Assembly: GCA_947462495.1 (NCBI GenBank)
Contig: CANHOY010000009.1
Coordinates: forward strand, 1 to 21,037
Length of the DNA stretch: 21,037 nt
DNA from: Bacteroidota bacterium
Lineage (GTDB): Bacteria; Bacteroidota; Bacteroidia; Chitinophagales; Chitinophagaceae
Reading direction: 5' to 3'
The notes beneath the pieces were generated by a model. That model saw nothing but the letters and a program-made list of their open reading frames with translations. It did not search any database and had not been told where the DNA came from. Position numbers and translations under genes: made by a program. Positions 1 to 7,155 of this stretch are shown one piece after another (the stretch's first letter is position 1; each line of letters starts with the position of its first letter).

Positions 1-1026
1 TATAAAAATACCAATAAGCAATTGCAAAAAAAGGCTTTAAGTACCAAAGGTATATTAACTCATTATAAGGTGGAGTTAGTGGGGACCACTGATGATCCCT
101 GTGATGATTTAAAATACCATCAAAAAATTGCCAAGGAAAAATTTCCTATAAAAGTACTTCCTACTTTTAGACCCGATAAAATTTTTAACATTCGAGATCA
201 AGTGGCTTTTAAAAATTATGTAAAGGAATTAGAGCAAGCAAGTCAGCTTAAAATTAATTCTATCGATACTTTATTGGCAGCACTTAAAAAAAGAGTGGAC
301 TATTTTCATGCGCATGGTTGTAAAATTGCCGACCACGGCTTGATCCATTTGCCAACCAACTTAAATAGGACCACAGAATTGGATGCTGCTTTTTTTGCTT
401 TCCTTCAAAACAAAAAGGCTTCCGACTTTGAACAAGCCGATCAATTCGTTGGGGTAGTATTAGTGGCTTTATCTAAATTGTATTGTAAGTATGGTTGGGT
501 GCAGCAATTTCATTTAGGGGCCATCAGAAATAACAATTCCCATTTACAAGAGCAAATCGGGTTCGATGCTGGAGCTGATTCTATGGGCGACTATCCGCAA
601 GCAGTGAACTTGTCTAATTTTTTAAATACATTAGAAAAAACGGGTCAATTGGCTAAAACTATTTTATACAATTCTAATTCAGCAGACAACGAAGTGTTTG
701 CCACCATGTGCGGTAATTTTAGTGAAGCTGGCGTCAAAGGAAAAGTTCAATTTGGATCTGGCTGGTGGTTCTTAGATCAAAAAGATGGAATAGAAAAACA
801 ACTCAATGCCTTGTCTACGATGGGGGTATTGTCAAGTTTTATAGGCATGACCACCGATAGCAGAAGTTTTTTATCTTATTCAAGACATGAATATTTTAGA
901 AGAATTCTTTGTAATCTATTGGCCAAGGAAATGGAAGCAGGCTTATTGCCTAATGACGAAGTATGGGTTGGGAAAATCATACAAGATATTTGTTATTACA
1001 ATGCAAAAAAATATTTTAATGTGTAA
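1..1026 (+). CDS. uxaC: Glucuronate/uronate isomerase, 3' part (5' end outside window)
   Basis: Uronate isomerase, which interconverts D-glucuronate and D-fructuronate (or galacturonate and tagaturonate), the first cytoplasmic step of hexuronate breakdown. The reading frame is open from base 1, so the gene enters from the left. A TTG at base 22 lies inside the frame and is not a believable start. About 341 residues are visible of a family length near 470, so the N-terminal part with the first metal-binding His residues is missing. Family signatures seen are the TTDDP block (bases 85-99) and HLGAIRNNN (bases 511-537), followed by the GFDAGADSMGD stretch. The C-terminus is intact, and kdgK begins two bases after the stop, so the two are surely co-transcribed. 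Product identification is firm; the physiological substrate (glucuronate or galacturonate) cannot be read from this part. Confidence 0.93.
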   Translation, partial: YKNTNKQLQKKALSTKGILTHYKVELVGTTDDPCDDLKYHQKIAKEKFPIKVLPTFRPDKIFNIRDQVAFKNYVKELEQASQLKINSIDTLLAALKKRVDYFHAHGCKIADHGLIHLPTNLNRTTELDAAFFAFLQNKKASDFEQADQFVGVVLVALSKLYCKYGWVQQFHLGAIRNNNSHLQEQIGFDAGADSMGDYPQAVNLSNFLNTLEKTGQLAKTILYNSNSADNEVFATMCGNFSEAGVKGKVQFGSGWWFLDQKDGIEKQLNALSTMGVLSSFIGMTTDSRSFLSYSRHEYFRRILCNLLAKEMEAGLLPNDEVWVGKIIQDICYYNAKKYFNV

Positions 1027-1028
1027 CT

Positions 1029-2024
1029 ATGAATAAAGTATTTTGTTTTGGAGAAATTTTATTGCATTATTCACCCAAGGTTAATTCCGATTTTATAGCC
1101 GATCAAAATATGCCTTTTTGTTTAGGAGGGGCTGAATTAAATGTAGCCACGGCCTTAGCCAATTGGCAAGTGCCTGTTGCGTATGGCACGGCCATGCCTG
1201 ACAATTTTTTATCTAAAGCGATTATTGCTAACTTATCTACTAAAAAGATTGACACTTCTTCCATACATTTTTCAGGGAATAAAATGGGTGTTTTTTATTT
1301 AGCCCAAGGGATGGACATGAAAAATACCGCTGTTGTTTTTGATCGAGCACATTCTTCTTTTGCCAATTTACAAAAAGGGATGATTGATTGGGAAAAACAA
1401 TTACAAGGCATTGGATGGTTTCACATCACTGCTATTTCTGCCTCATTAACCACATCGGCTACGGAGGTTTGTTTAGAAGCGTTGAAAGCAGCTTCTGCAA
1501 TGGGCATTACAATATCTATAGATTTAAATTATCGTCCCAAATTATGGCAATATGGAAAAACGCCTTTAGAAGTGATGCCTGAACTAGTTCAGTATGCCAA
1601 TGTCATTATGGGTAATTTATGGGCAGTGGAAAAAATGTTAGGGGTGAAATCTACCATCAAAGAAAGTGCTGGTTGTACTGCAGACCAATTAAATAATGCA
1701 GCTAAAGTGAGCATGAAGGAATTGAGTGTACTTTATCCTAAAGCGAAACACATTGCCTATACTTTTAGATTAGAGAATGAATATCATGGGATATTACAAC
1801 AAGAGGATCAATTATTCATTTCCCAATTACATGCATTAGATAATATTATTAATATTGTGGGTAGTGGAGATTGTTTTATGGCTGGATTAATTTTTGCTAT
1901 TCAACAAAATAAATCACCACAGGATAAAATAAATTTTGCCGCTGCAGCGGGGGTAGGTAAATTATATGAATTAGGTGATGCAACCCATCAAACCATTGAA
2001 CAAATTAAAAAAAGGATGTCATGA
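1029..2024 (+). CDS. kdgK: 2-keto-3-deoxygluconate kinase, PfkB family
   Basis: Cytoplasmic sugar kinase of the PfkB/ribokinase family, 331 residues, the usual length. It should phosphorylate 2-keto-3-deoxygluconate to KDPG using ATP. Visible signatures are the N-terminal glycine motif GGAELNVA (33-40), the DLNYRPKLW stretch (165-173) typical of KDG kinases, and the C-terminal PfkB signature VGSGDCFMAG (277-286) with D281 as the expected catalytic base. In this signature Ser replaces the more common Ala of GAGD. The substrate is assigned from the neighbours: it sits between uxaC and the KDPG aldolase gene. The start lies two bases after the uxaC stop, and its TGA stop overlaps the eda ATG as ATGA, suggesting translational coupling. 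No clear Shine-Dalgarno is seen. Another PfkB substrate is possible but unlikely in this operon. Confidence 0.9.
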   Translation: MNKVFCFGEILLHYSPKVNSDFIADQNMPFCLGGAELNVATALANWQVPVAYGTAMPDNFLSKAIIANLSTKKIDTSSIHFSGNKMGVFYLAQGMDMKNTAVVFDRAHSSFANLQKGMIDWEKQLQGIGWFHITAISASLTTSATEVCLEALKAASAMGITISIDLNYRPKLWQYGKTPLEVMPELVQYANVIMGNLWAVEKMLGVKSTIKESAGCTADQLNNAAKVSMKELSVLYPKAKHIAYTFRLENEYHGILQQEDQLFISQLHALDNIINIVGSGDCFMAGLIFAIQQNKSPQDKINFAAAAGVGKLYELGDATHQTIEQIKKRMS

Positions 2025-2680
2025 AAACAGAAAATCAAATGATCGATTTTGTAAAATCATTAGGTGTATTGCCTTTGTTTTACCATCAAGACCCTAATGT
2101 GTGCGTGGAAGTGGTTAAAGCATTGTATCAAGCTGGGGTAAGATGTGTAGAGTTTACGAATAGAGGCGCCGCCGCATTCGAGAATTTTAAAATGATATTA
2201 GAAAATAGAAAACAATATTATCCTGATTTAATATTGGCTATTGGAACCATCCATACACAACAGGATGCACAATCCTATATTGATGCGGGTGCCGATTTTT
2301 TAATCAGTCCTTTTTTTGATCAGGCTGTTGCTGATACGGCTTATCTGCATAAAAAATTATGGATACCAGGATGTATGACGCCCTCAGAAATACATACAGC
2401 TGAGACAGCGGGTTGTCAGTTGGTTAAATTGTTTCCTGGCAATGTATTAGGGCCTGGGTTTGTAGCAGCCATCAAGCCTTTATTTCCCAATATGCATTTT
2501 TTAGTGACTGGTGGTGTAGATACTTCAAAAGAAAACTTAGAGGCTTGGTTTAAAGCAGGGGTGATAGGAGTGGGAATGGGAAGTAAATTAATTACAAAGC
2601 AGTTATTGGATTCAAACAATTACAATTTCATTGAAAAGGAAACTTCTAAATTACTTACTCTTATTAGGTCTATAAAATAA
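2021..2680 (+). CDS. eda: KDPG aldolase (2-dehydro-3-deoxyphosphogluconate aldolase / KHG aldolase)
   Basis: Class I aldolase that cleaves 2-keto-3-deoxy-6-phosphogluconate to pyruvate and glyceraldehyde 3-phosphate, the end point of the hexuronate route. It has 219 residues, normal for this TIM-barrel family. The Schiff-base lysine is K136 in QLVKLFPG (133-140). The active-site Glu is E44 in VEFTNRG, followed by R48. The phosphate-binding VTGGVD block (162-167) and the GVGMGSKL block (183-190) are present. The start overlaps the kdgK stop by four bases (ATGA) and the transporter gene begins five bases after its own stop, so all belong to one transcript. An AGGA a few bases upstream may help initiation, but the overlap alone makes coupling likely. 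Identification is firm. Confidence 0.93.
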   Translation: MKTENQMIDFVKSLGVLPLFYHQDPNVCVEVVKALYQAGVRCVEFTNRGAAAFENFKMILENRKQYYPDLILAIGTIHTQQDAQSYIDAGADFLISPFFDQAVADTAYLHKKLWIPGCMTPSEIHTAETAGCQLVKLFPGNVLGPGFVAAIKPLFPNMHFLVTGGVDTSKENLEAWFKAGVIGVGMGSKLITKQLLDSNNYNFIEKETSKLLTLIRSIK

Positions 2681-2685
2681 TATCC

Positions 2686-4269
2686 ATGTCAAATAAATCC
2701 ATAGGAAATTATCGTTGGACAATCTGTGCATTACTTTTTTTTGCTACTACAGTTAACTATTTAGATCGACAAGTATTAAGTATACTTAAACCTCTTTTAG
2801 AAAAAGAGTTTGATTGGAGCAATAGTGATTATGCAAATATTGCCTCCGTATTTCAATTTGTATATGCCATTTGTATGTTATTTGCTGGCAGAATCATTGA
2901 TAGATTAGGTACTAAATGGGGCTATGCCTGGGCCATTATCATTTGGTCCTTTGGAGCCATCTTACATGCATTTTCAGTACCCATGGGAACCGGAATTGCT
3001 GCTGTACTTGGTTGGATGGGTATTGTGGCGGTACCAGTTTCGATTGCTGGATTTATGTTTTCAAGAGCAGTGTTGGGTTTTGGAGAAGCAGGGAATTTTC
3101 CTGCGGCTATTAAAGCTACTGCCGAATACTTTCCTAAAAAAGAACGTGCTTTTGCAACTGGAATATTTAATTCAGGATCCAATGTGGGCGCTATTTTAGC
3201 ACCTTTATCTGTTCCATGGATCGCTAAAAATTGGGGTTGGGAATCTGCTTTTATAATTATAGGGGCAGTGGGTTTTTTATGGTTAATTTTTTGGTTTATT
3301 TTTTATGACAAACCCAATGAGCAAAAAAGAATTTCGCAAGCTGAGTTGGAATACATTCATGCCGATCTGGAGACTGAAACTATTGTTACAAGTGAAAAGC
3401 CATCCCAAAAAATTACTTGGGCAACCTTATTAAAGTACAAACAAACCTGGGCTTTTGCCATTGGAAAATTTTTAACCGATGGTGTTTGGTGGTTTTTTTT
3501 ATTTTGGTTGCCTAGTTATTTAAAAGATCAATACAATATGGAAGGGACACAAATTATACTGCCCTTGTCTGTTTTGTATAGTTTAACTATGATTGGCAGT
3601 ATTGGCGGAGGATGGTTTCCAACCTATTTTATTAATAAGGGGGAAAAGCCCTATGAAGGGCGCATGAAAGCGATGTTGCTAATTGCCTTTATACCACTAA
3701 TCGTATTAGCCGTTCAGCCATTGGGCTATCTTAGTTTTTGGATTCCTGTATTATTTATTGGTATTGGGGCATCCGCACATCAAGCCTGGTCGGCGAATAT
3801 TTATACGACGGTTTCTGATATGTTTCCAAAACGTTCTATTGCAACAGTCATTGGTATGGGAGGGATGGCAGGTGGTATGGGAGGCGTTGTGGTATCGAAA
3901 ATAGGAGGCTGGTTATTTGATGCACATAAATTAAAAGGGATTGATCAAGCCGTTAATTTGGCTTCGGAAAAAGGGCTTACCCTTTATTTACAAAAAGTAG
4001 ATGCATTAAATAATTTAGATGCGAAGGGCATGGCAATTAAATTTTCCGAAAAAGAGTGGTCACATTTACCTGATAAAATACTTCAGCCAATTCAAGCCAT
4101 GGATCCTATTCATTTTGAACAATTTAGGTTGCTTCAAAAGCAAATAATTCAACAGGAAATGTCAACTGCTTATGGGTATATGTTTATTTTTTGTGCTACA
4201 GCCTATTTATTGGCTTGGCGTATTATGAAATGGTTGGTACCCCAAGAAAAATTAATTAACTTACCGTAA
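2686..4269 (+). CDS. exuT: MFS hexuronate transporter (ExuT-like, anion:cation symporter family)
   Basis: Inner-membrane major-facilitator transporter, 527 residues, with about 12 hydrophobic segments. Family signs are NYLDRQVLSIL (24-34) in the first transmembrane region, GRIIDRLGTKWG (68-79) in the loop after TM2, and the SRAVLGFGEAGNFPAAIK block (126-143), all typical of the ACS family that includes ExuT. It very likely imports glucuronate or galacturonate, an inference from its place directly behind uxaC-kdgK-eda. It is about 80-100 residues longer than ordinary ExuT. The extra length is mainly a charged, largely non-hydrophobic insertion between the last two membrane segments (about 412-492). 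Five bases separate it from eda and 28 bases from the next gene. The symbol is by family resemblance; related members carry other sugar acids. Confidence 0.85.
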   Translation: MSNKSIGNYRWTICALLFFATTVNYLDRQVLSILKPLLEKEFDWSNSDYANIASVFQFVYAICMLFAGRIIDRLGTKWGYAWAIIIWSFGAILHAFSVPMGTGIAAVLGWMGIVAVPVSIAGFMFSRAVLGFGEAGNFPAAIKATAEYFPKKERAFATGIFNSGSNVGAILAPLSVPWIAKNWGWESAFIIIGAVGFLWLIFWFIFYDKPNEQKRISQAELEYIHADLETETIVTSEKPSQKITWATLLKYKQTWAFAIGKFLTDGVWWFFLFWLPSYLKDQYNMEGTQIILPLSVLYSLTMIGSIGGGWFPTYFINKGEKPYEGRMKAMLLIAFIPLIVLAVQPLGYLSFWIPVLFIGIGASAHQAWSANIYTTVSDMFPKRSIATVIGMGGMAGGMGGVVVSKIGGWLFDAHKLKGIDQAVNLASEKGLTLYLQKVDALNNLDAKGMAIKFSEKEWSHLPDKILQPIQAMDPIHFEQFRLLQKQIIQQEMSTAYGYMFIFCATAYLLAWRIMKWLVPQEKLINLP

Positions 4270-4297
4270 TATATTAAATGATAATAATTGATGATGT

Positions 4298-5686
4298 ATG
4301 AAAAAAATTAGTTGGCTTCTATTAGGATTTTATTTTTTTAATGTTGGTAATGTATTCGCACAAAATAATGTTGAATCGCTTTTTAACGGAAAAGACTTAG
4401 CTGGGTGGGTGCAATACAATGGAAAAGCAAAGTATACAGTTGAAAATGGCGAACTGGTAGGAAGGACAGTCATGAATGAACCCAATAGTTTTTTATCTAC
4501 TGAGAAGCAATATGGGGACTTTATTTTAGAATTAGATTTTAAAGTAGATGTACATATGAATTCTGGTATACAATTTAGAAGTGAACTGAATGACAACAAT
4601 GATCATTGCGAAGTAACAGATCAACATACCCCCAACAGAGTTCATGGTTACCAAATGGAAATTGACCCATCGGCAAGGGCTTGGAGTGGAGGTATTTATG
4701 ATGAAGCAAGAAGGGGATGGTTGTATCCTTTAGAATATAATAATGCCGCTAAAACTGCATTTAAGAATAATGCTTGGAATCATTATAAAATTGAAGCCAT
4801 CGGTAATAGTATTCGCACTTGGGTCAATGGAGTGGCTTGCGCACACATCATTGATAATATGACTTTAAAAGGATTTATTTCTTTACAAGTACATGAAATT
4901 AATGATGCCAAAGATGCGGGGCAAGAAGTAAGATGGAAAAATATAAAAATCCAAACTAAAAATTTAAAACCAGCTGCTCCAGATAATTTATTTGTGGTGA
5001 ATTTAATTCCTAATTCCATTTCTGCAGATGAGCAAAGAAATGGAGTTCGCCTTTTATGGGATGGGGTAAGTACTAAAGGTTGGAGAAGTGCCTATAAAAC
5101 CACTTTCCCAGATAAAACTTGGTATATAAAAGAGGGGACATTAAATGTAAGAGGAAGTTATGGAGGGGAAGCAGCCAATGGGGGTGATATTGTTACATTG
5201 GAAGAATTTCATGCTTTTGATTTACAATTTGAATTTCAGATTACCGATACAGCGAATAGTGGGGTTAAATATTTTGTGACTGAAAGGGAAAATAGTGGAG
5301 GATCTGCTATTGGTTTAGAATATCAAATACTTGATGACGATAAACACCCAGATGCGTTTTTGGGTTCTATAGGCAATAGAACCATGGCTTCATTGTATGA
5401 TATGATTCCTGCATTAAAAATTGGAGAAGGTCGAAGAGAGAAAATTCCCATAGGGCAATGGAATAGAGGCCGTATTGTTGTTTTTCCTGATGGGAAAATT
5501 GAACATTGGATCAATGGCTGGAAAGTGGTGGAGTACCAAAGAGGTACTCAGTATTTTTATGCGCTGGTCGCAAAAAGCAAATATGTAATTTGGAAGAACT
5601 TTGGAATGGCAGAAAAAGGGCATATCTTATTGCAAGAACATGGGTCACATGTTGCCTTTAGAAGTATTAAAATAAAAGAACTATAA
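4298..5686 (+). CDS. Secreted tandem DUF1080 protein (3-keto-disaccharide hydrolase family)
   Basis: Exported protein of 462 residues with an N-terminal signal peptide (1-21, ending VFA before Q22) and two copies of the PF06439/DUF1080 concanavalin-like fold. Domain one spans about 26-219 (opening with SLFNGKDLAGW), domain two about 247-460 (opening with RLLWDGVSTKGW). Both contain the family's NSG block (MNSGIQFR, 88-94; TANSGVKYF, 318-326) and a G-Y-Q or E-Y-Q strand. The family is annotated as 3-keto-disaccharide hydrolase and acts on oxidised glycosides in periplasm or outer envelope. Here it follows the hexuronate transporter by 28 bases and precedes a Tat-exported oxidoreductase, which suggests the pair acts together on a uronic-acid glycoside. 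There is no lipobox, so it should be soluble periplasmic or secreted. Exact substrate and whether both domains are catalytic are unknown. Confidence 0.85.
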   Translation: MKKISWLLLGFYFFNVGNVFAQNNVESLFNGKDLAGWVQYNGKAKYTVENGELVGRTVMNEPNSFLSTEKQYGDFILELDFKVDVHMNSGIQFRSELNDNNDHCEVTDQHTPNRVHGYQMEIDPSARAWSGGIYDEARRGWLYPLEYNNAAKTAFKNNAWNHYKIEAIGNSIRTWVNGVACAHIIDNMTLKGFISLQVHEINDAKDAGQEVRWKNIKIQTKNLKPAAPDNLFVVNLIPNSISADEQRNGVRLLWDGVSTKGWRSAYKTTFPDKTWYIKEGTLNVRGSYGGEAANGGDIVTLEEFHAFDLQFEFQITDTANSGVKYFVTERENSGGSAIGLEYQILDDDKHPDAFLGSIGNRTMASLYDMIPALKIGEGRREKIPIGQWNRGRIVVFPDGKIEHWINGWKVVEYQRGTQYFYALVAKSKYVIWKNFGMAEKGHILLQEHGSHVAFRSIKIKEL

Positions 5687-5720
5687 AAATTATAAGTAAA
5701 TAATATTTAACAAGTAGATT

Positions 5721-7079
5721 ATGAAAAATTCAAGAAGAAGTTTTATTAAACAAACTGCAAAAGCAACTGCTGCCACCTATGCGGCTACTTTAGGATTTTC
5801 TGCCAAGAGCTATGCCAACATTATTGGCTCCAATGACAGAGTACGTTTAGGGGTAGTTGGTTTTTCAGATAGATTTAGAGGGTCGCATTTACCTAGTTTT
5901 TTAGATCATTACAAAGAATTAAATTTTGACATAGTTGCGGTTTCTGATATTTGGAAAGTAAGAAGAGAAGAAGGAAAAGATTTATTAGAAAAAACATTTA
6001 ATCATACTATCAGGGCTGCTCGCAACAATGAAGAATTATATGCAGGGAAGGATATAGATGGTGTATTTATAAGTACGGCCGACTTTCAACATGCCATACA
6101 TGCTACTGAAGCAGTAAATGCCGGTATGGATGTGTATTGTGAAAAACCATTTGCCGAAACGATGGAAGACAATCGAAATGCACTTAAAGTAATTAAAGCT
6201 TCGGACAGAATTGTACAAATAGGATCTCAAAGAAGGAGCGGGCCTAACTATAAAGCAGCAGCCGACTTTATACAATCAGGGAAATTTGGATCTATTACTA
6301 TGGTGGAATTAACTTGGAATGTGAATCAACCTGGCAGATGGAGAAGACCTGATTTAGTGGCGAAGTGCAAAGAAGAAGATTTAGATTGGAATCGTTTTTT
6401 ATTAAATAGACCCCATGAAGATTTTGATCCTAGAAAATATTTAGAATACCGATTGTTTTGGCCTTATTCTTCTGGTATGCCAGGACAATGGATGAGTCAT
6501 CAAATTGATACAGTCAATTGGTTTAGCGAATTACCACATCCAAGAAGTGTCACTGCTAATGGGGGTGTCTATTTTTGGAAGGATGGACGAAAAAATTGGG
6601 ATACGACTACGGCCGTATTTGAATATGGGCCATTGGATGACGCTAGTCAAGGATTTCAAGTGGTGTTTATGTCACGTATGCATAATGGAGAGGAGAATCC
6701 TTCTGAAATTTATTATTCCAATGGGGGAGAGTTAAATTTAGTAACCAATAAGGTATCTTCCAATGGAGGGCTTAAAGCAGGACCAGCATCAGCTATGCAC
6801 ATGCCACCGAATCTTTTATCCAATTATGATTTATCCAATAACGCAGCAAAAGTGGTTGCATCCGCAAATACAGGCGGAGATGTACTTACTTCAACACATG
6901 TAAGAAATTGGATGGAATGTATCAGAAGTCGCAAACAGCCCAATGCACCTGTTGAAGCAGGCTATCAACATTCTATTGCCACCATCATGACCAATGCTGC
7001 TTGTAAAACAGGGGCAAAAGTTACTTTTGATGAAAGCACACAGGAAGTGATGGCTAATGGAAAAGTTTTTAAGTATTAA
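5721..7079 (+). CDS. Tat-exported Gfo/Idh/MocA-family oxidoreductase
   Basis: NAD(P)-type sugar oxidoreductase family protein, 452 residues. The N-terminus carries a twin-arginine signal (SRRSFIK, 4-10) with an Ala-rich hydrophobic stretch ending near A32, so it is exported folded, presumably with its cofactor bound. The Rossmann region starts near 41, but its loop is unusual: GVVGFSDRFRG (44-54), with Ser49 where the second Gly of GxGxxG is usual. The family EKP motif is at 141-143, with K142 the expected catalytic lysine. The C-terminal alpha/beta substrate domain follows. As the last gene of the hexuronate operon, next to a DUF1080 protein, it is a candidate for oxidising a glycoside at C3, or reducing the keto product. 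The reaction is inferred from family and context only. The start is the ATG just ahead of the Tat motif. Confidence 0.85.
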   Translation: MKNSRRSFIKQTAKATAATYAATLGFSAKSYANIIGSNDRVRLGVVGFSDRFRGSHLPSFLDHYKELNFDIVAVSDIWKVRREEGKDLLEKTFNHTIRAARNNEELYAGKDIDGVFISTADFQHAIHATEAVNAGMDVYCEKPFAETMEDNRNALKVIKASDRIVQIGSQRRSGPNYKAAADFIQSGKFGSITMVELTWNVNQPGRWRRPDLVAKCKEEDLDWNRFLLNRPHEDFDPRKYLEYRLFWPYSSGMPGQWMSHQIDTVNWFSELPHPRSVTANGGVYFWKDGRKNWDTTTAVFEYGPLDDASQGFQVVFMSRMHNGEENPSEIYYSNGGELNLVTNKVSSNGGLKAGPASAMHMPPNLLSNYDLSNNAAKVVASANTGGDVLTSTHVRNWMECIRSRKQPNAPVEAGYQHSIATIMTNAACKTGAKVTFDESTQEVMANGKVFKY

Positions 7080-7100
7080 TTTGTACAACTAATGTCAATA

Positions 7101-7133
7101 AAAAAACCTCGATGAATTTCATCGAGGTTTTTT
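7101..7133. terminator. Bidirectional rho-independent terminator
   Basis: A perfect 15-base inverted repeat (7101-7115 with 7119-7133) around a 3-base loop. The outer six pairs are A/T, giving a U-run on either strand, and the core is cctcgatga/tcatcgagg. It lies between the convergent stops of the Gfo/Idh/MocA gene (7079) and the phosphorylase homologue (7156), so it can end both transcripts. Confidence 0.9.
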
Positions 7134-7155
7134 AGTAAACACGGCAGCCTTTTTA

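Noticed and set aside
22..1026. TTG at 22 as the start of the uronate isomerase
   Set aside because: The frame is open to base 1 and a protein from 22 would lack the first third of the family; the gene is simply cut by the window edge.
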